Positions 61,725 to 64,000 of a DNA stretch of 64,000 nucleotides are shown in pieces. Location: the NCBI RefSeq assembly GCF_003545805.1, contig NZ_NMQR01000002.1:186304-250303 (forward strand), given 5' to 3'. Positions within the stretch are counted from its first letter, which is position 1; each line of letters opens with the position of its first letter. The stretch is from Photorhabdus sp. CRCIA-P01 (GTDB taxonomy: Bacteria > Pseudomonadota > Gammaproteobacteria > Enterobacterales > Enterobacteriaceae). The position numbers and the translations under genes are program-made. Under the pieces are notes generated by a model, which was given only the letters and a program-made list of their open reading frames with translations, did no database searches and was not told the origin of the DNA.

Positions 61725-62072
61725 ATGGATAATAAACTAATTATCTCACCTCAAATCATTAACACAATAAAGCAAAGTAATGAACCTTGGGGAATAAAGG
61801 ATAAAAACTCATGCTTTATTTATGGCAATAAGGCATTGAACTTGATTAAAGGATTTTCTGATTCATTTGATTTTGAAGGACTTTATGATGATGAATTTCC
61901 TTGGAATGGCGCTGAGTTTGCTAAGGAATATATTCAGCATGATCAAAAGGTAATGAAAGAAGAAAAATCATATATTTCACTCGAAACACAGGAAGAATAT
62001 TGTCGCTTCAATGATTATGATCTTTATGTACCAGAAAGATTTTTACATCCTGAAAGCAGCATTTTGGTTTGA
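61725..62072 (+). pseudogene. Second PAS4-LuxR relic, HTH deleted
   Basis: AAGGGG stands about nine bases before ATG 61725. The 115-residue frame begins like the first relic (TIKQSNEPWGIKDKNSCFIYGNKAL) and keeps most of the PAS4 domain (FPWNGAEFAKEYIQHDQKVMKEEKSYISLET). It then passes directly to the extreme C-terminus of the family (EYCRFNDYDLYVPERFLHPES). The second half of PAS and the whole DNA-binding domain are deleted in frame. The product would be a PAS-only protein if made. Confidence 0.7.
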
Positions 62073-62527
62073 ATCTCAAATCTTAGTGATGTTCACGACC
62101 GGAAGTGGCCGAACAGCGTTATCGTTATATGCTCCATTTATCGGGAAAAGCGGGTATGACTTATTACACGATGATCCCTTTACTGCCCGTTTTAAGGAAG
62201 AAACGGGGGGTAAATATCCTTAACGTCATTTTATGACATCAGGCGACAACTACCTTGAAAAACGCCGTTAAAGAGCGAGCTCTTTCGCGGTAATACGCAG
62301 CACCTTCGTCACTATTGTTAGGATTCATGATTTTTTCCAATCTGTGAATTAATTACGGCCATCTGCTGCCTGATGGTTATCTCTCAATCCGCAATAGCAT
62401 AGCGCCAGTTTTGCCAACTGAACTAAACGTTATCATCTGACCTCATCAGAAAAGATAATATTTCATCACCAATTTACGACAAGTATCACTTTGTCAGTGA
62501 TTCAATTCTGAAATCAAACATCATAAA
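62073..62527. other. Remnant-like DNA between the LuxR relics and tpsB
   Basis: Two overlapping frames at 62090-62250 look partly protein-like (TALSLYAPFIGKSGYDLLHDDPF in one, QRYRYMLHLSGKAGMTYYTM in another) without start or family match, so they are probably gene debris. The rest, to 62527, shows no gene or named element. Confidence 0.4.
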
Positions 62528-62543
62528 TGTGATTTACATCACA
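62528..62543. promoter_or_regulatory. Consensus CRP site upstream of tpsB
   Basis: TGTGATTTACATCACA is a perfect TGTGA-N6-TCACA. It lies 262 bases before the chosen tpsB start in a long AT-rich leader and suggests cAMP-CRP control of the secretion locus. Confidence 0.75.
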
Positions 62544-62804
62544 TAATTTACAAAAAAAATGAAATTAATTTGAAATTATTAGAATTGGTTATTAAATGAT
62601 TAATATTAATCTGTTTTTTATACAATGTTGTCACAAAACAATCACATTGGCCTGTTTTTTGCTTTGCACTATAACCCCTTGTTTTTGCTGCTATCTTAAC
62701 CAATCCCCCTATTTTAAATGCCCGGTTGATCATCAATCCTAAATATTGATCTCTAAGATAAATTCATGGTTAATACCGCTTCGACATTGTGGAATAGAAA
62801 GTCA

Positions 62805-64000
62805 ATGAAAAGCAGTATTTTAGTGTTTGTGGTTTTTTATAGCGTGATTTCAGGCAGTCAGGCCGCAGACCTCTCAGAACAACAACTCATTCATCAACAG
62901 GCACGTCAGCAAGCCCTGGAAGCCCAGTTAACGCCACCCCCTGCGGAGGTTCACCTGTCTGTACCCGAACAGGCGGTGTCATCCGCATTTTCGGTGGAAA
63001 CGCCGTGTTTTCCGATCACCCGCGTCGTGTTGGCAGGCACTGAAAATTTCCCGCACTGGTTACCGTTCAGGCGTGTCGCCCAACAGGGCGAAAACCATTG
63101 CCTCGGTGCTCAGGGCATTAACCGGCTAATGACCCGATTGCAAGATCAGCTCATTAATCACGGCTATGTCACCAGCCGGGTTCTGGTTCCTCGTCAGGAT
63201 CTGCATACCCAAACCTTAAAACTGGTGATGATACCGGGCAACATCCGACATATCCGCTATACCCCTGACAGCGGAAAATATATCCAGCGGATAACGCCAT
63301 TCCCCGCGCGTGAAGGCAAGCTGTTGGATTTACGGGACATTGAGCAGGGACTGGAAAACTTGCAACGTTTCCCGACCGTACAGGCCAATATGAACATTGT
63401 CCCGGCAACGCAACCGGGCGAAAGTGATATTGTGCTGGACTGGCGTCAGTCACGGCACTGGCGAGTCGCCACGTATCTGGATGATACCGGCACCAAAAGC
63501 ACCGGGCGTTATCAGGGCGGATTCACCTTCTTTCTGGATAACCCGCTGGCGCTAAGCGACCTGTTCTATCTCTCCGGTGGGCGCGATATTCATGCGTCTG
63601 CCGGGAAGGGCAGCCAAAACGACACGCTCTATTACTCGCTGCCCTTCGGTTACTGGATGGCGAGCGTGACGGCCAGTCATTACGATTATATGCAGACAAT
63701 CGCCGGGCTGAATCAGGCGATTCAATACCGGGGCAAAAGCCAAAACCTGGCGGTCCAGCTCAGCCGGGTGCTGCACCGCAACGCCGACCAGAAAACCCTG
63801 CTCAACGGTGAAATTTATCGCCGGGCGTCCCGTAATTTTATTGACAACACTGAAATCGATGTTCAGCGCCGGGAAACCGCAGGCTGGAAGCTGGGACTGT
63901 CCCATCATCACACTATCGGCAACGCCACTCTCGATACCAGGGTCACTTACCAACAGGGCATGCGCTGGTTTGGCGCGCAACCGGCGCCGGAAGAGTACCG
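62805..64000 (+). CDS. Two-partner secretion outer-membrane transporter TpsB (ShlB/FhaC/HecB family), 5' part
   Basis: The frame runs open to the window edge (398 codons). From ATG 62805 it starts with a signal peptide (MKSSILVFVVFYSVISGSQA), then a Gln-rich stretch (QQARQQALEAQL, plug-helix region). A first POTRA (CFPITRVVLAG...GYVTSRVLVPRQDL) and a second (LDLRDIEQGLENLQRFPTVQANMNIVPA) follow. The ShlB barrel then begins (WRVATYLDDTGTKSTGRYQGGFTFFLDNPLALSDLFYLS). ATG 62766, 13 codons upstream, is also possible. Its partner TpsA exoprotein (haemolysin/adhesin) would be expected just downstream, outside the window. GC content is clearly higher than in the preceding 20 kb, a sign of transfer. 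Confidence 0.9.
   Translation, partial: MKSSILVFVVFYSVISGSQAADLSEQQLIHQQARQQALEAQLTPPPAEVHLSVPEQAVSSAFSVETPCFPITRVVLAGTENFPHWLPFRRVAQQGENHCLGAQGINRLMTRLQDQLINHGYVTSRVLVPRQDLHTQTLKLVMIPGNIRHIRYTPDSGKYIQRITPFPAREGKLLDLRDIEQGLENLQRFPTVQANMNIVPATQPGESDIVLDWRQSRHWRVATYLDDTGTKSTGRYQGGFTFFLDNPLALSDLFYLSGGRDIHASAGKGSQNDTLYYSLPFGYWMASVTASHYDYMQTIAGLNQAIQYRGKSQNLAVQLSRVLHRNADQKTLLNGEIYRRASRNFIDNTEIDVQRRETAGWKLGLSHHHTIGNATLDTRVTYQQGMRWFGAQPAPEEY

Noticed and set aside
63169..63980. Minus-strand frames of 94 and 142 codons opposite tpsB
   Set aside because: They are shadows of the GC-rich tpsB frame, which has clear POTRA and barrel sequence.

Overview
The window reads as a chromosomal segment of an entomopathogenic Morganellaceae bacterium, most likely Photorhabdus (Xenorhabdus is the alternative). 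Three things point there: housekeeping genes collinear with the enterobacterial rarD-corA-uvrD-xerC-dapF-cyaA-hemCDXY-tRNA-wec-rho-trxA-rhlB-gppA-rep block; a roughly 120-bp ERIC-like repeat of a type I associate with Photorhabdus/Xenorhabdus; and decayed PAS4-LuxR solo regulators. No database search was possible, so family names come from recognised motifs and remembered homologues.

Layout. 1-6.8 kb: a Fur-boxed iron locus, with the end of a siderophore ABC-transporter ATPase gene, an FhuF-type ferric-siderophore reductase and a dfoJ-dfoA-dfoC operon for a hydroxamate siderophore. 7.3-8.7 kb: yigI and rarD. 8.75-19.3 kb: an accessory block where E. coli has almost nothing between rarD and corA. 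It holds a GNAT pseudogene split by an ERIC-like insertion, a possible IS200/IS605 scar, a four-gene operon (outer-membrane barrel, Sec-exported Gly-rich peptide, small membrane protein, periplasmic C39 peptidase) and a ccmABCDEFGH cluster with a truncated ccmI. 19.3-33.6 kb: ordinary core genes, corA to hemY, including a LexA box, a CRP site and a TTG-started cyaA.

33.6-37 kb: a second accessory patch, with nested IS982/IS4 scars, a frameshifted or slippage-dependent toxin-like gene, a convergent small membrane protein (immunity candidate) and a TM2 protein. At 37.1-37.5 kb lies the sRNA gene glmZ with a sigma54-like promoter and two upstream TGTC-N10-GACA-type GlrR sites, followed by tRNA-Pro, -Leu, -His and -Arg. 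38.3-60.2 kb: yifK, the complete enterobacterial common antigen operon (wecA to wecG), rho, trxA, rhlB, gppA and rep. 60.2-64 kb: a third accessory region with a frameshifted small gene, two PAS4-LuxR relics and the start of a GC-rich two-partner-secretion transporter gene (tpsB) preceded by a perfect CRP box.

The most interesting system is the 10.35-12.67 kb operon. Its secreted peptide carries both a Sec signal and a bacteriocin-type (LxxxEM..xGK) leader, next to a Sec-exported C39 protease and a dedicated outer-membrane barrel. The barrel gene is switched out of frame by a third copy of a 7-bp tandem repeat, which suggests phase variation. The layout resembles a reduced Fap-like functional-amyloid or bacteriocin export system.
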